In this document: positions 21,649-33,600 of the stretch, piece after piece
Layout: each line of letters opens with the position of its first letter
How positions within the stretch are numbered: position 1 is the stretch's first letter
Assembly (NCBI GenBank): GCA_949987705.1
Contig: OX465281.1
Coordinates: 31,914,942-31,978,941 of the forward strand
Length of the DNA stretch: 64,000 bases
Direction of reading: 5' to 3'
Source of the DNA: Thereva unica
Taxonomy: Eukaryota; Arthropoda; Insecta; Diptera; Therevidae
The notes under the pieces: generated by a model
What the model saw: the letters and a program-made list of their open reading frames with translations, nothing else
Databases searched by the model: none
Told to the model about the DNA's origin: nothing
Program-made: the position numbers and the translations under genes

Positions 21649-23560
21649 GTGGGCAACAACCGAATTTTCCAGAGCACAAAAAAGCCTTAAAAGCTCTTTC
21701 TGTCTCGGTGGATCTACCACTGAGATAAGCATCATGAGCTGGTGACAGTAAAGTCACATCTACCAATTGGCACAGCCTTCTACCAAGTGTCTTAAGCACG
21801 AAGAATTTCAGGGTAATCAGCCTAAAGTCCTTCGCGGATTCGTGACTTCTAGTTATCTTTGGGATGCTCTGTGGACTCAGCCTCTATTGTATTCTGTCCA
21901 AGCTCCTTTCGCGTTTTTTATAAAGGACAGACTGGGGTGTTATTTGGAGAGGATCTTGCATAATCTGGCAGAGTCTCGTAGATTCTCAATAGATTAGCAA
22001 TACCCCTGTCAGGCCTCTTTTTTGGCTAAGGCAATAGCTTTCTTGTACAATTTTAAGCAGTCTTCATTATGGACATGGAGGACAGATATTTTGCTTCGCC
22101 TTTATGGTAGGATATCTTATACTCCGACTGCATAGCGTTTTCAAAAGTATTGACCCTATTTTCAATTCCCTTAAGGTCTATATTTTCATGTGGGAACTCT
22201 CTAGAGAGTTTAGCTTTTTTCGGTCAGTCCTCCTAGGGGTTCTGTGCGGTTGATAAGCTTCAATCTGCAGGTTTACCCTGAAGCGTATCCATTGGTGGTC
22301 CGAGAATGACACTTGATCTGATGCACTTCAGTTTTCCACTTTAAGTGTTTCAGTGTCCATGAACATCGTGATGTCCAACACTTCCTCCCAACATTTGCAA
22401 TTCTCCGTGCTAGGAATATGAAGGCAGGGGTGTTGTTGCCCCGGTTACACACCGCAAGGTTGGAATTAATGATGTAATCGAACAGTGACTCTCCCTTCTT
22501 GTTAGTCTCGCTACTTCCCCAAAGCGTATCCGTCAAATAGGCATCGCAACATACGATTAGGTTGCCTTCATTCGAATTTACTGCTGTTGTCATATGCATA
22601 AGCTGATTCCACACGAGCGGACATACGACACGATAAGAGTCGGCTCCAAAAGTGGTTTGTGGAGAAGAGGGTGAGAGAAGGCGATGGAATGGACACAATT
22701 TCTACTGGCCTCTCTTAACCTCTTCTCCATAAACAACTTTTGCAGTCGACTCTTGTCGTGTAGTATGTGCGCTCATGTGGAATCAGGCATGAACTCCCCT
22801 GGGGGTGCAGGAAGGTCATGAGCTCCCTGAGGCTGAGACTAAGTAAACCTCCTCCCTCTTCCAAAATCCAATCTAACTACCGTTGGGTCTTTTGAACTGA
22901 AATTCTGGCAGAGGAAGGTTTCGATGTTCATTTTGACCAAAATACAGAGATTTTGGCTTGCCTTGATCCGAGCGGTGGTAAAAGGTGTTGTATTGCCTAT
23001 CCGAAAGCCGTTGTATGCTCCGTCTTCGTAGCCAAGGCTCCTGTATTAAGGCGACGACTAAAGGAGGAAATCTGGAGGTTGTTTGTGGCTATAAATAGCT
23101 TTTCCGCTCGCCTATTGGGGGAGTTAAACATCTTAATCTCTGCGCTCCGAAGATAGGCTCCCTGCTTGGCCAAGTGATCGGCTTTTTCGTTCTTAATGGC
23201 TTCATGTCCGGAAATCCAAGCAAGCATCTCGTTATGCCTTCTACTGAGCTTGGCTAACTCAGCTTGGCATCGCTGCACTATCTTGAAGTGCATCATCACT
23301 AAATAGAGAACTGAGGCTTGTCTATCCACAAAAAGTCCAATATCCTTGTGCAGGCTCGAGGTACATTGTCTGCCAGGCCTTCAGAATCGCCTGTACCTCC
23401 GCTTGAAAATAAGCAATCCTGCACTGCTGTGTACATCGAGAAAACCATCGTCTTAACACTCTCATGCACACTCACATCTCTTGCCCAAGATCTTTTTACA
23501 GGGAGGGTAGCGGTAGCCTGGGTTACTTTTACGCCTTCCATTATATAACCCAATCACCCA
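21649..23560 (-). pseudogene. R1-like LINE, order RNase H - endonuclease - reverse transcriptase start
   Basis: Reading the minus strand from 23553 down: RNase H with CQAELAKLSRRHNEMLAW and GHEAIKNEKADHLAKQGA (23300-23150); a spacer; endonuclease with DAYLTDTLWGSSETNKKGES and NSNLAVCNRGNNTPAF (22560-22430) and a degraded SDHRW-like end (22290); then the linker PKKAKLSREFPHENIDLKGI (about 22220); then the start of reverse transcriptase with SAKDF, LKTLGR and LVDVTLLSPAHDAYLSGRST (21830-21700). Numerous stops and frame changes. RNase H normally comes last, so the 5' part probably belongs to another copy joined head to tail. The 3' side runs to the Transib duplication at 21648. Confidence 0.75.
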
Positions 23561-23578
23561 GACTTTGTCTTTCATCAA

Positions 23579-23605
23579 GGTACAATAATACCATATTATT
23601 GTACC
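23579..23605. repeat. Short perfect hairpin
   Basis: GGTACAATAATA, a CCA loop, then TATTATTGTACC: 12-bp perfect arms. It lies just beyond the recognisable end of the minus-strand LINE. Confidence 0.75.
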
Positions 23606-24984
23606 ATGGTATTTTAGTTCGTAAGCTCATGTCCAATTCTATCCGTAACTACAGCAATCGAAACAATTCGAAAAGTTTTATTGATTACTCATATTCCCTA
23701 AGGATTAAAATGGATTTTTCTGTATAATTGCCCAAACACAATGCCCCCAGCTTAATATAATCAATGGCAATATTCAATATCGCTTTCAATTGCTGGATAT
23801 AAATATTTAATTTTAAGCCCGAAAACAATGTAAACAAATAATTTAATCTTAAACAATTCACCATAAATCGCGCGCACACAAAAAACCCGACAATTTTATT
23901 CAGTTTTACTGTTGCCGATAAGAATTGTATTTCTGTGTTCGTTTTTTTATCATAATCCAAATCCGACTGCGATACCATATCCACCGCCATGAAAAAAATA
24001 AAAATCTGGAAATTCGAGAGAATTGCATGAAAAAAAAAATTATTTCAAAACATTTCATCAACTCCAAAAAAAAAAAAAATTGGATAAAATGGATAAAAAG
24101 GCACCACACAAACGCACTGTCATCGAACCGAATGTATGCAAATTAAAATGTTTGGATTTAAGATAAAAAGTTTTGTTTTTCGGTTTTTATCCCCATTTAG
24201 GAGCTGCTGTTCCCGAAATATTCACGTTTTTGGCCAATTTCGTCCCCCCAAAAAAAGAGGGGCGAAATGTGGAATGGGAACGCTTTATTCTGCCCCCCAA
24301 AAAATGGAGCAAAACGGAAATGGATAAAAACAGCACAAAACAGGGCTCCGACTTTTGGATAAGTTATCGTAGGAAAGAGAACATAACGAAAATGAGTAAT
24401 TTTATCTCGCGTAATAGTTTTTATCTTTTTTAATGTTTTTTTGTTGGTAGTAATGAATTAATCAATTTAAGTGAAAACTTGTGTCGCTATGAGTCGTTAT
24501 CATGTACCTCGATGCTTTTTATCTTTTGTATCTGCAGGTCGGTTTTATTTTATGCTGTTTTAGATATGCATGAGTATGTGTGTAGGCTCCATAGGCTTTT
24601 TTGCTTTTTTCATGATAGCTAGAGAACGAATTTGAGGAGCTGCTGACAGGGAACAGAAAGAAACTCTTGTGAGATAAAACCTTTGTTCCTGCAGATAAAG
24701 AATTTTTAAATTTCCGCTTCGGTGGCATAAATTTAGTGTAGGCAATATGATAACGACGAGCTAGTACAAATTGCTTATCGTCTTTTGGCCTCACAAACGT
24801 GGCACAATTGTTATGACGATTTGAAGCATTAATGTAAACAAAGTCATAGGAATGCAGACTTTGCATTCTTATAGCATTGAATCCAGTGTATGTGGACACA
24901 ACTGTGAGCTCTGTAGAAGTAGCAATTTGAAGTTGGGCTTTAAATCAATCTATCGCCCCGACTTCACCAACTTCAGTTCAATAA
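23606..24984. other. Unassigned AT-rich stretch
   Basis: No gene recognised. Long A runs occur near 24030 and 24068-24080. Confidence 0.3.
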
Positions 24985-25160
24985 TGGTCAGTTCAATCCA
25001 CAAAAGTGGCTTCATCGGCTAAAGTTCAGTTCATGTTCAGTTCATGCTTGAAATTGTTGTTGTTTTTTCGACTTAAGTTGGAAATGCAAAAGTTCACTGG
25101 AATGTCATTCCATCATTCCAGGTGATTACTTTTTTTTGAGCGAGCTTTTAAGTTTACCGT
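24985..25160 (+). repeat. Dispersed repeat, copy 1 (pair with 33905-34065)
   Basis: Shares in order TTCAATCC(A/G)CA, TTCA(T/C)CGGCT, GTTCAGTTC, TGCTT(G/C)AAATT, GAAATGCAAAAG and CATTCCAG-like words with 33905-34065, same orientation. No coding sequence and no clear ends. Confidence 0.6.
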
Positions 25161-25213
25161 CAGTTGGAGTCCAGTCTAGCGAAATGAGAACTTTTTTATC
25201 CTTAGTTTATATG

Positions 25214-25414
25214 CACGGTATACAGAAACAGAAAGTAATGCAAAAGGGACCGACAGCTTCGAACACCGTAAAAAAATGCACTTTGCGACGTCAGCTCTAA
25301 TGCAGAAACAACAACAGCTTCGATTGTATATGGAAAGCGGGCCCACGTGGCGCCAGCACTAAAATACAGTCTTACGGTATAGTCTTTTACATTACCTTGT
25401 TTCTGTATATCGTG
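25214..25414. mobile_element. MITE-like element with about 32-bp inverted ends (201 bp)
   Basis: Left end CACGGTATACAGAAACA and right end TGTTTCTGTATATCGTG are complementary with one mismatch, and the match continues to about 32 bp with a few differences (CATTAC..CTTTTA versus AAAGTAATGCAAAAG). No clear target duplication was found, so the superfamily is open. Confidence 0.55.
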
Positions 25415-25439
25415 ATGAATATGTATGAAGGTACACAAT

Positions 25440-27420
25440 CTTCAGACCACCGTGATGAGTCTCGGCGAACGAATCAATTTAATTTCCATTTCGTAGCCGT
25501 CGCCTTTCAAAATTGCATGGGTGCAGGGTTGGGTACAGGCGATTTTAAAGGCCTACCTAGAACCTACACAAAGATGCACAGCATTGGACTGTTTGTAGAT
25601 AGAAAGCCTCAGTTTTCTATTTAGTGATGATGTACTTTAAGGTAGTGAAGCGATGCAAAACTGAGCTAGACAGGCTCGGTAGAAGACATAACGAGATGCT
25701 TGGTTGGATGTGTTGGACATCACGATGTTCATGGACACTGACACACTTAAAATGGAAACCAGTGCATCAGATCAAGTGTCGTTTTCGGACCACCGATGGA
25801 TACGTTTCAAGGTAAACCTGCAGTTGGAAGCTTCTCAACAGCACAGAAACATAAGAAGGACTGACCGAAAGGAGTTCGGTCAGGTCCTGAGACCTACACT
25901 ACAAAAACTACCTGAGGTAGTAGTGCCATGGTTGGTGGGCATGTTCAAGAGCTGCGTGGTGCTCGGGTATGGACCCATCAGTTGGAGACGGGCGAGGATC
26001 GTCTTTAGTGATGAGCAAGACTGGTCTTGCAGTTTTGCCTTTGCTTGCACATTTAGCAAAACCAAAGCTAGACCAAGACAAGACAGGACTACAGAAGAGT
26101 GAAAGATCAAGATAGCAAGACTTTGGCTCATCTTGCAGACTTTTGGCACTTAGTGATGAGCCAAAAAGTCTTGCTATCTTGATTTTGCAGTCTCGTCTTG
26201 CCCTTATCCTGTATTGTCTTGGTTTTGCTTTTCTTGCTAAATGTGCAAGACCAGTCTTGCTCATCACTAATCGTCTTCATCCCAAAGATAAAGAGAAGAA
26301 GTCACGAATCCGCGAAGGACTTTAGGCCGATTACCGTGATATCCTTCGTGGTTAAGACACTTTGTAGATGTTGGTGCCAATTGATAGATGTGACTTTGCT
26401 TATTTCGGTGGTAGATTCACCGAGACAGCTCTGCACGGGGTGGCGAGAGCCGTTGAAAAGACCCTATATTAATAACCATATACTTTGGCAGCCTTCTTAG
26501 ATATAGAAGGGGCATTTAACAACGTGCGTACTGAATCGATTCGAGCTCGAGGATAATCCAAGTGGATTTAGGAACCGAAGCAGTAATCAAAGCCAACAGA
26601 GGTACACCAGAAGGAGGCGTTTTTTTCTTTTTACTGTGGTCAGTAATAGGTTAGATGAATAGCATACTACAACGAAGATGAAGAAACTACAAAGTAGTAG
26701 CATTCGCAGATGACCTAGTGATAATAGTGTCCGGAATATTTCCGGGAATGGTTCAGAGAACGGCAACAGTACGGGCAACAGGAGCCGTGAGGACGTGCTC
26801 CGCGAAAGACATTATCTTGCATCTGCTCCACCAACCTTCTTATCAAACCTTTAGCCTCCTGGGCCTGAACCTCAAAACCCTAAAATATGCAATATTTTGA
26901 ATCTGATGTCTGAGGGGATGGTCGCTATATCCACAGATTCCCTTCCCCCTACATTGGCCTTCAGGAAGGACTTCGTTGTCGACCTAGCCTCAAGAAGAGA
27001 GTGGAGAAACGGAGATGTCCTGCGAAAGTTCGATGTACGAATATTCACCGGAGGCTCCAAGACGTCATAGGGCAGGGATGTATCTAAATACCACTAACAG
27101 TTCATTGTCCTGACACCTCCCAAAGAAGGTGAAGTGCTGGGGATCCTGAAGGCCTGCCACACAATGAACTTAGGATGAACAAGGATGCAGTATTGCAATT
27201 TTCATAGACAATCAAGCTTCAATAAAAGCTCTGGAAGTTAGTGCAGCCATGTAGAGCTGAGCTAGATAGGCTAGGTAGACAGTACAACGTTACTCTCGTC
27301 TGGGTTCACGGTCATAGGAACATAGAGGGGACGAGAAAGCCGGCTACCTAGCTAAGCAGGAAGTCTCCCTCCGGGGTGATTGGTTCTGTTGGAGTCTTTA
27401 AGCTTTTTGCGGAACTTTCA
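25440..27420 (+). pseudogene. R1-like LINE, head-to-tail pieces interrupted by a MITE
   Basis: At 25640-25705 the frame reads KRCKTELDRLGRRHNEMLGW (RNase H) and passes directly into DVLDITMFMDTDTLK and SFSDHRWIRF, the end of the endonuclease domain (25705-25810). Then come the linker RNIRRTDRKEFGQVL, SWRRARIVF (about 25985-26010), the inserted hAT MITE, then reverse transcriptase pieces SHESAKDF, GRFTETALH, DIEGAFNNV and VVAFADDLVI (about 26705, the FADD catalytic core). RNase H follows at about 27120-27390 with KACHTMN, FIDNQASIKALE and LGRQYNVTLVWVHGHRN. So one nearly complete endonuclease-RT-RNase H order is preceded by a second RNase H. Stops and shifts are frequent. Confidence 0.78.
25998..26277. 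mobile_element. hAT-type MITE (264 bp) with perfect target duplication
   Basis: The element 26006-26269 starts TAGTGATGAGCAAGA and ends in TCTTGCTCATCACTA, flanked by perfect 8-bp repeats ATCGTCTT (25998-26005 and 26270-26277). An additional internal TAGTGATGAGC occurs near 26152, so the element seems built from two inverted sub-copies. It sits inside the LINE reverse transcriptase, which postdates it. Same family as 2492-2649. Confidence 0.92.
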
Positions 27421-29299
27421 ACTATTAGAATTATTCCAATTCTTTCTGTTGAAGGCTTGAGAAAGAATCAGATGTTTTTGTTTCATCGAAAGCGTTCTAT
27501 GTTTCTCAATAACACAACCTTGTAGAGGACCCTGCACCGGTTTTAGGAACTCCAACTTCTACTCCTTTTTTGGCTAAGATTCTTAAAAAGCTTATTGCGT
27601 CTCAAATACTTAACTCATTGCTTCTCAGCACCATAGCTGTGAAACTGCCCTTCTTAAAGTGACATCTTATATTCGAAAGTCTCTTGCCGAGCTGTATATT
27701 AATCTGTTGATATGAAAAACTATACATTTGATATACATCGAAATGAATCAAAATCGTTTACATAAAGTCCTTGAAATCGATTTTAATAAAACGTTCTTGA
27801 AAAGAAACTTTTATTCATTACTTATCACTATCTACGAAATATCACCAAATATAGCTCTCTAGAATCGAAATTCACAAATCACGTTATCGACCACTTCTCT
27901 CATACACTTTTCACATATAGCATTTCCCTACTTTACTTCCAGCCAGAAATCAGAGCTACCATTGACTCTGTCCACCTGTGCATCTAGTGCCTTTCAAGCT
28001 GGGCAATAACTTTTCTCTCTGTTTGCCAAGATTTTTTTACCTGATGAAAAATCCAGATGTGAGTGCATGAAATGAATTTTTAAAGACATGTTGCAATCTG
28101 AGCACTTGATATGACGAAAGGAGCTCTCTGTAAGCCCGTGCTGTATTTGTCGTCGATGCAATAAAAAGTAAATCTTCAAATATCGATTCAATACTTCTTT
28201 CAACCTCGCTGAGCATTTATGTAGCTTTTATTACATTTTTGAAAACCCAAATGGAACCGCTCTGATATGAGTGAATGCAGGAGTAATCTTTTTTTAATAA
28301 AAGTAAAATTTCGTTTTGACATAACTAGAATTTTTGGATTTCCATTAGAGAAAAACTATTTTAAGATAGTAAAGTTATACATCCATTTACAGTTCAGTGA
28401 TATATAATGATTAAAAACCATCAGTAATGGAATTGCATCTTATTAGCTGTTTGCTGAATTGCCGCTGAATTATATAAAAATATACTTTTGATAGTAAATC
28501 TTTTCAATTTTTGCGTAAAGCATTTATTTTCATTCTATCTAAATCTTCACTAGTACGATTATTCACCGAGAATACGTCTTGTAGCTACTTGTAAGCACAA
28601 TGTTCAAGAAAATTTTATAGAATACGCTGAGTAGCTTAACTGCAATATAATTCTGACCGTCTTCTTGTTTTGGAAAGGGTGCAGTTATACCTATAAGTCA
28701 TACCATGTGGTGCAGGTAATCAATCCGAGCATTGCTTAAGTTCTTTGTTGGTTCTGGTACGATACTATTATCTTCTGACGTCTTCAGTCGTCTTATAGCA
28801 TCTAGACTTTTTGTAAAGTTAGTTCTTAGTTTTAGACTGTCTCTTCGTGATCATTCCTTACTTAGATTCTTGGTTCAAATTTCAATTCAGTTTCATATTT
28901 CAAGACATTCTATAATTGCCTCATTCAAATTTTGGGTATCACGGAGTCCATAGGTGTTAGTACTCCGATATCAACAAAAGCCACTGTGTTTACCCAAAAT
29001 ATGATGCTAAAGACATGTGGCCATTCTATGGCTAAACTCTGGCTCCAGGTATGTAGCAATAGTAATTACCTCTATTCTATCTAAGCTCGTACCGACAGTT
29101 ATAAGACAATGATAATGTTTCCATATATCCGTTAAGTTTTTGAGATAGTAGGGCGTACAGCTTCGTTAACTAAACTTCAAGTTATTGGCATTGACGAAGT
29201 GATCAAGAACTAGATCGAGAATTTCATTTCTGAATGGTCAATCTGCTGCTGCAATTCCATGCCTCCGAATCTAAAGACCACAAAGGTGCGGGCCTAATG
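27421..29299. other. Unassigned sequence
   Basis: No gene or element ends recognised in this AT-rich stretch. Confidence 0.3.
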
Positions 29300-29460
29300 G
29301 AGTACCTCTTGGAGTACTTGGTAGAACTTCTTGGAGTACTTAGTATTACTTCTTGGGTACTTAGTAGTACTTCTTGGAGTAATTGGTAATATTTCTTGGA
29401 GTACTTCTTACTTGTTAGTACTTCCTGAAGTAGTTCTAGGAGTACTTCTACTTGTTTGGT
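29300..29460 (+). repeat. Imperfect minisatellite
   Basis: Repeats of the kind CTTGGAGTACTTNGTAGTACTT, roughly 20-30 bp with point changes, about six times. Non-coding. Confidence 0.75.
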
Positions 29461-29639
29461 TTGAACGATCTAATCGCTTCCCTAATAGCGTCGTGGTTGA
29501 GCACGATATTTGCTTTTGTCCAGGCAGCTTTGGCCACTTTAGAAAGTAGGCCTGGCCTGTTGGCTGCCCAGCAGAAATTGTGTTCCGGTTTGAATAAACG
29601 GTTGTGCCTGAGAAGTGTGACTGTAGCAATATTATCAAG

Positions 29640-30185
29640 GTTTCTGCCCTAGACTGTGTGAAAGAGTCATCGGTCCTCCTGATAGATCATCTTGAAACTA
29701 ATACCTTGGGTCTATACCTTGGGTCAATAGTAGCAGCCAACAATATCATGGAACCAGAAATACCCGTACGACTGCTAAACGGCAACAAAGCCTACTATAA
29801 TCTGTCAAGGCTCTTTAAATCCAAGCATCTAACCATCCGTATGTGAGGAAGGGCGATTCCGGAGGCTCTACAATGACGAGATCTTCGTGGGCTATTGCGA
29901 CCTAGATGTTGTTAAGAAAATAAAGATTGTTGGCTCCGGTGGGCAGGGCATCTAGCTCGTATGAGTGAAGTTAAGCCTGCTCGGAAAGTTCTCTGCGGCA
30001 AGGCCAATGGGGTGTGACAGCGAGAGAGACCCACCTCCGCTGGAAATATGGCGTAGACCAGGATGGTCAGAGCTTAGGGATGCCAAACTAGATGACTTTA
30101 GCTCAGAATAGGTACCAGTTGAGAGAACAGCTGCGAGAAGCTAGGACCGGATCCCGGTTGTAGAGCCATTAAAGAAGAAGAATTA
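29640..30185 (+). pseudogene. LINE C-terminus (RTE-like) with GAAGAA tail
   Basis: The plus strand reads EPEIPVRLLNGNKAYYNLSR then LFKSKHLTIR (to about 29840), continuing after frame changes with RRLYNDEIF and AGHLARMSEVKPARKVLCGK, the conserved region after the palm/thumb that ends GRP..RW..GV..D in RTE-like insect LINEs. It finishes with EELRE-like codons and AAAGAAGAAGAATTAAAA, a microsatellite-like 3' tail typical of such insertions. The enzyme core upstream is missing, as expected for a 5'-truncated copy. Confidence 0.7.
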
Positions 30186-30224
30186 AAATTCTTATCACCT
30201 CAACTGCAAAATCAACGGAACGTA

Positions 30225-30560
30225 TAGTGCGCACCAAAGGAATTGGAAATTTAAACGCAAGCGGGGAAATGGCAATTCCACACACATTAACATTTCGTGT
30301 ATGGATAAAATACAAGCGCACGGGCATTGTAATTGTCCCTTCGAAATTCGTTTACGGGCAACAACATTCCCCCATAGCATCTGACCATGAAAAGACTGGC
30401 AGTGATTGGAAATATAAAATTAGCGAGCGATTCGGATTTTTAAACGAACGGAGTGACACTTTTCTTTTCGAATTTACTTTCGTAGTGGGATTTGATACTC
30501 TTATTGCCCATGGAAAAAGCGATTTTGAGATTCCCAATTGTTTTGGCGCACGCCATACTA
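30225..30560. mobile_element. Non-autonomous inverted-repeat element, copy 1
   Basis: Begins TAGTGCGCACCAAAGGAATT and ends with an imperfect inverse, AATTGTTTTGGCGCACGCCATACTA. The internal sequence is clearly homologous, along its whole length and in the same order, to 48391-48728. No transposase and no confident target duplication. Confidence 0.65.
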
Positions 30561-30599
30561 TTGACTTATGTGTCGTTATATAAAAGTGTCAAGAATGCC

Positions 30600-32980
30600 A
30601 TGCTGGTTTGCCCAAGAATATCGTAAAATTGTGCAAATTGAATTGATATCCAAAATTAGAGACTGGATTGATGAGGAGCACTTCTCTATTGTCCGCTAGT
30701 GTCAAATATCAAGTCATATTTACCTTAATAATCAATAAGTAACTTACTACCTCAGTATTATTAAGGGCACATTATCTACAAGCGATTTTTTTTACCTCAT
30801 TTACTTTTCCACACAAGTGAAACTTTTTTAATAACTGAATAAACCAAATTCACCCCTTTTTAAAAAGTCTTGTTAGAATTCTAAAAAACCAAAACCATTT
30901 TCCCTCGCTGTTTTTGACTTTCGCATTATTATTTTTTGTACTTTTGTTCATTTTTCAGATTCATCCCCAACCCTTCTGTTTGAATTCTTACTTCTAAAGA
31001 ATTTATAAAATTAAGAACCCTTTAAAAGCGAAACTATTTATCCCAAAAGGACACCAGCCAACAACAACAAAAAAAGAGAAGAAGGTAATGAAGGTCTCCA
31101 TTTCCCGTATAATATCAAAACTCCCGCTCCGTAGTCCTTAAAAATACTTAAAAAAAGCTCAACCCATAAAAAAGTGTCCATTTCGCTATCATCATAATAA
31201 GCATCCCTCCATTAAGGATGCCCGTTTCTTCTCATCTTTCTGCCACTTTTATAAGTATTAAAAAAAATACATCGAGTCTGGTTTCTTAAAACCACCCCCT
31301 GTGCACCCCGTACAGCCCTTGCTCGGCGGCCAGCCTCGCAATCTCCCTATGGCGCCACTACCGACCGGGCGGTGTTCATAAGGAAGGATAAAAGCTGTTA
31401 CTGGATCTTGGCACTTCTCCAAGGACCATTACGCCCTTCGTAATGGGTCATTTTCTTAATGCAGCCTCGTTTCTATGCGAATTATCCTTTGTGTGTCTAA
31501 AACTGTTTGCCTTTAAATTTATGACAAATGCTCTGGTGATCGCCTTACAAGCCATTCTTTAGTGATTTTACTAGAATTGTAATTGTAATTGTAGCTAATA
31601 AACACACAGCAGCAGCAACAGCATCCTCCCTACTAGCTCAAGGAACAGGCAAGGACAACGCTCAGTTAAATTGCTGAATTAGCTGAATAGCTGAATAACA
31701 ACAACACTGCATGGTATGAATATTTATTTGGTGGCTCACTCCCACGATAGAACCTGGCCCCGGCAAGGCTAATGAAGATGGAGGACCGAATTGAATATTC
31801 TCCTAGGTTTTAAATAGTTTCGTTACGTACGTTCTGCAGCTGTGCCGCGGCGGCCGGCGGCGGCAAGCAAGCGTTCATTCCGTCAATTAATCATTGCCAT
31901 TAGGCCCTCCGCTTAATCTGTCAGTGCGGAAGCCTCGGAGGCTTTTTCGTTGTGTTGTTTTTGTTCTTGTTGTTGGTTTTTGCTCTGGCTTCAAGTCCTG
32001 CCGCAGTAGGTATAGAAGGCACAGCCTTGCGGCTGTCCTTCAGCTAGTCATTTACCAGTAATGGCATTTCCATGTTCAGGGAAGTTCACCATTGACTATG
32101 TCAATTTTAATTGAACTTCTGACAGGCGCCCGTCGTCGTCGTATTCCCTGCTGCTTCTGCATGACTTGAACTTAAATCCTTAAAAGCTGAGAAAACATTT
32201 TCATTAGCAGATTTTCTAGGTTTATAAATGCCAGATGAGTTTGTCTATAGACACAGCCCAAAAAAATCCTGAAAAAGTCCTAATTTTTGTCCTAATTTTA
32301 AAACCATCTCTCTTGTCGTTTTTGCAACTCAATATTAATCCTGCATGAAAGAAAAACCTGCAGGATTCCCAATAATGAAAGTGCTTAATATATTATTTTA
32401 CGTAATCACCTAAAAATAGAATTTTAATATCATACTCTGTCCTTTATTGATTGGAAATGGCACCAGTAGCAAGACTCGTACCACAGCATCTGCAGAGCGA
32501 GAGAGATGTAGTTATGGCGAAGGAAGGTCTATTAATAAAATTCTTACAGACGTCGATCGTATTTCGTTGCATAGTGACCAGAGAAGGAAAGCCTCTTTTC
32601 TCTCCTCCAATTAGGCCAGGAGTTCGGTGATTACTGAAGCATTAATTTCTGAATGCCACATTGGATATCACAAACGACATCCTGATTTGGAACTTTTGCC
32701 TTTTTGTTTTGGGTCCTTTATGAGATTGCATGGATACTGGGCTTTTGGACAAAAATATATATTCAACTTGTGCTCTGCTGGTTATTTGTAAAGTTTCAAG
32801 ATAACGAGTCCTTTTCAAAATTATTTCTTCTCATATCCTGTCAGGTTTTGATTTGATTTAAGTAGATTCAAGCTTTGTCTGTGGGTACTTCAAAAGACTT
32901 GAGCAGTTCATAGCCTATTATAATACATTGTACAGCTTCAAGCCCAATAAAAGTATCAAGCTGTGGTAGGAATGATAATA
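30600..32980. other. Non-coding stretch, possible single-copy DNA
   Basis: No transposon protein or terminal repeat seen. It contains AACAGC/CAA-rich stretches (about 31610-31700), a GGCGGC tract (about 31846-31868) and a TTGTTG stretch (about 31955-31980). Base composition and simple-sequence islands resemble the introns or flanks of an insect developmental gene, but no exon could be recognised. Confidence 0.35.
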
Positions 32981-33059
32981 GAGAGAGGAATAAAAGAACT
33001 ACTAACGCCAACACTCGTTTTTAACACCACCCAAAAATCTGCCGCAGACATACGATCCA

Positions 33060-33355
33060 CTCAAAGAAGGCAATGCGTGGATGATATGCTATAACCACGA
33101 ATTGTAGGAACTATACAAAGAGTGCAAACTATCAACACATGCCAAGCTACTTTGTTTACGTTGCACCTGTCATCTCCAAAGAATGTATGACTCAAGGATA
33201 TCGGAAAAAGCCCAACTAAATGGGACAACACTAGTTGGCAAACCACGATCACTGTTGGGAAGACAATGTTAAGGCTGATGCAGCAAAGTTCTTCAACGGA
33301 GGCACGCTGCGGAACAGAGAGACGTCTGAAGGAATAGCTGATGGAGGACCAAGAC
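33060..33355 (+). pseudogene. LINE C-terminal remnant
   Basis: Broken plus-strand frames give QRMYDSRISEKAQLNG and VGKPRSLLGRQC, resembling the W.GHV.RM.D.R.PKK...G...G.R..GRP..RW block at the C-terminus of RTE-like LINEs. Strongly decayed. Confidence 0.45.
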
Positions 33356-33565
33356 TCGGGCCCTTGTGCTGAAAGTCGAGTCGTTTTTCGTGGCAAACCG
33401 TCTGAGTTGAAGAAGGTAGCGTTTCAGTCGAATTACGACTTTCAGCACATGGGCGGGAGAGGAAGTGCTAAGTTGAGTTCTCCTGTACTGAAACATCATT
33501 TTTTCAACTCAAACGAATTGTAGTGTCGGGACGACTCGACTTTTAGCACAGGGGCCTTGAATTGG
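33355..33565. mobile_element. Small inverted-repeat element followed by GAA tail
   Basis: Left end GGCCCTTGTGCTGAAAGTCG and right end CGACTTTTAGCACAGGGGCC are inverse with few differences (about 26 bp). The middle repeats the CTGAAAGTCGTAATTCGAC theme. An (AAG)n stretch follows at about 33580-33600. Related to 9115-9240. Confidence 0.6.
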
Positions 33566-33600
33566 GCTCTAGAGACATCGAAGAAGAAGAAGAAGAAGAG

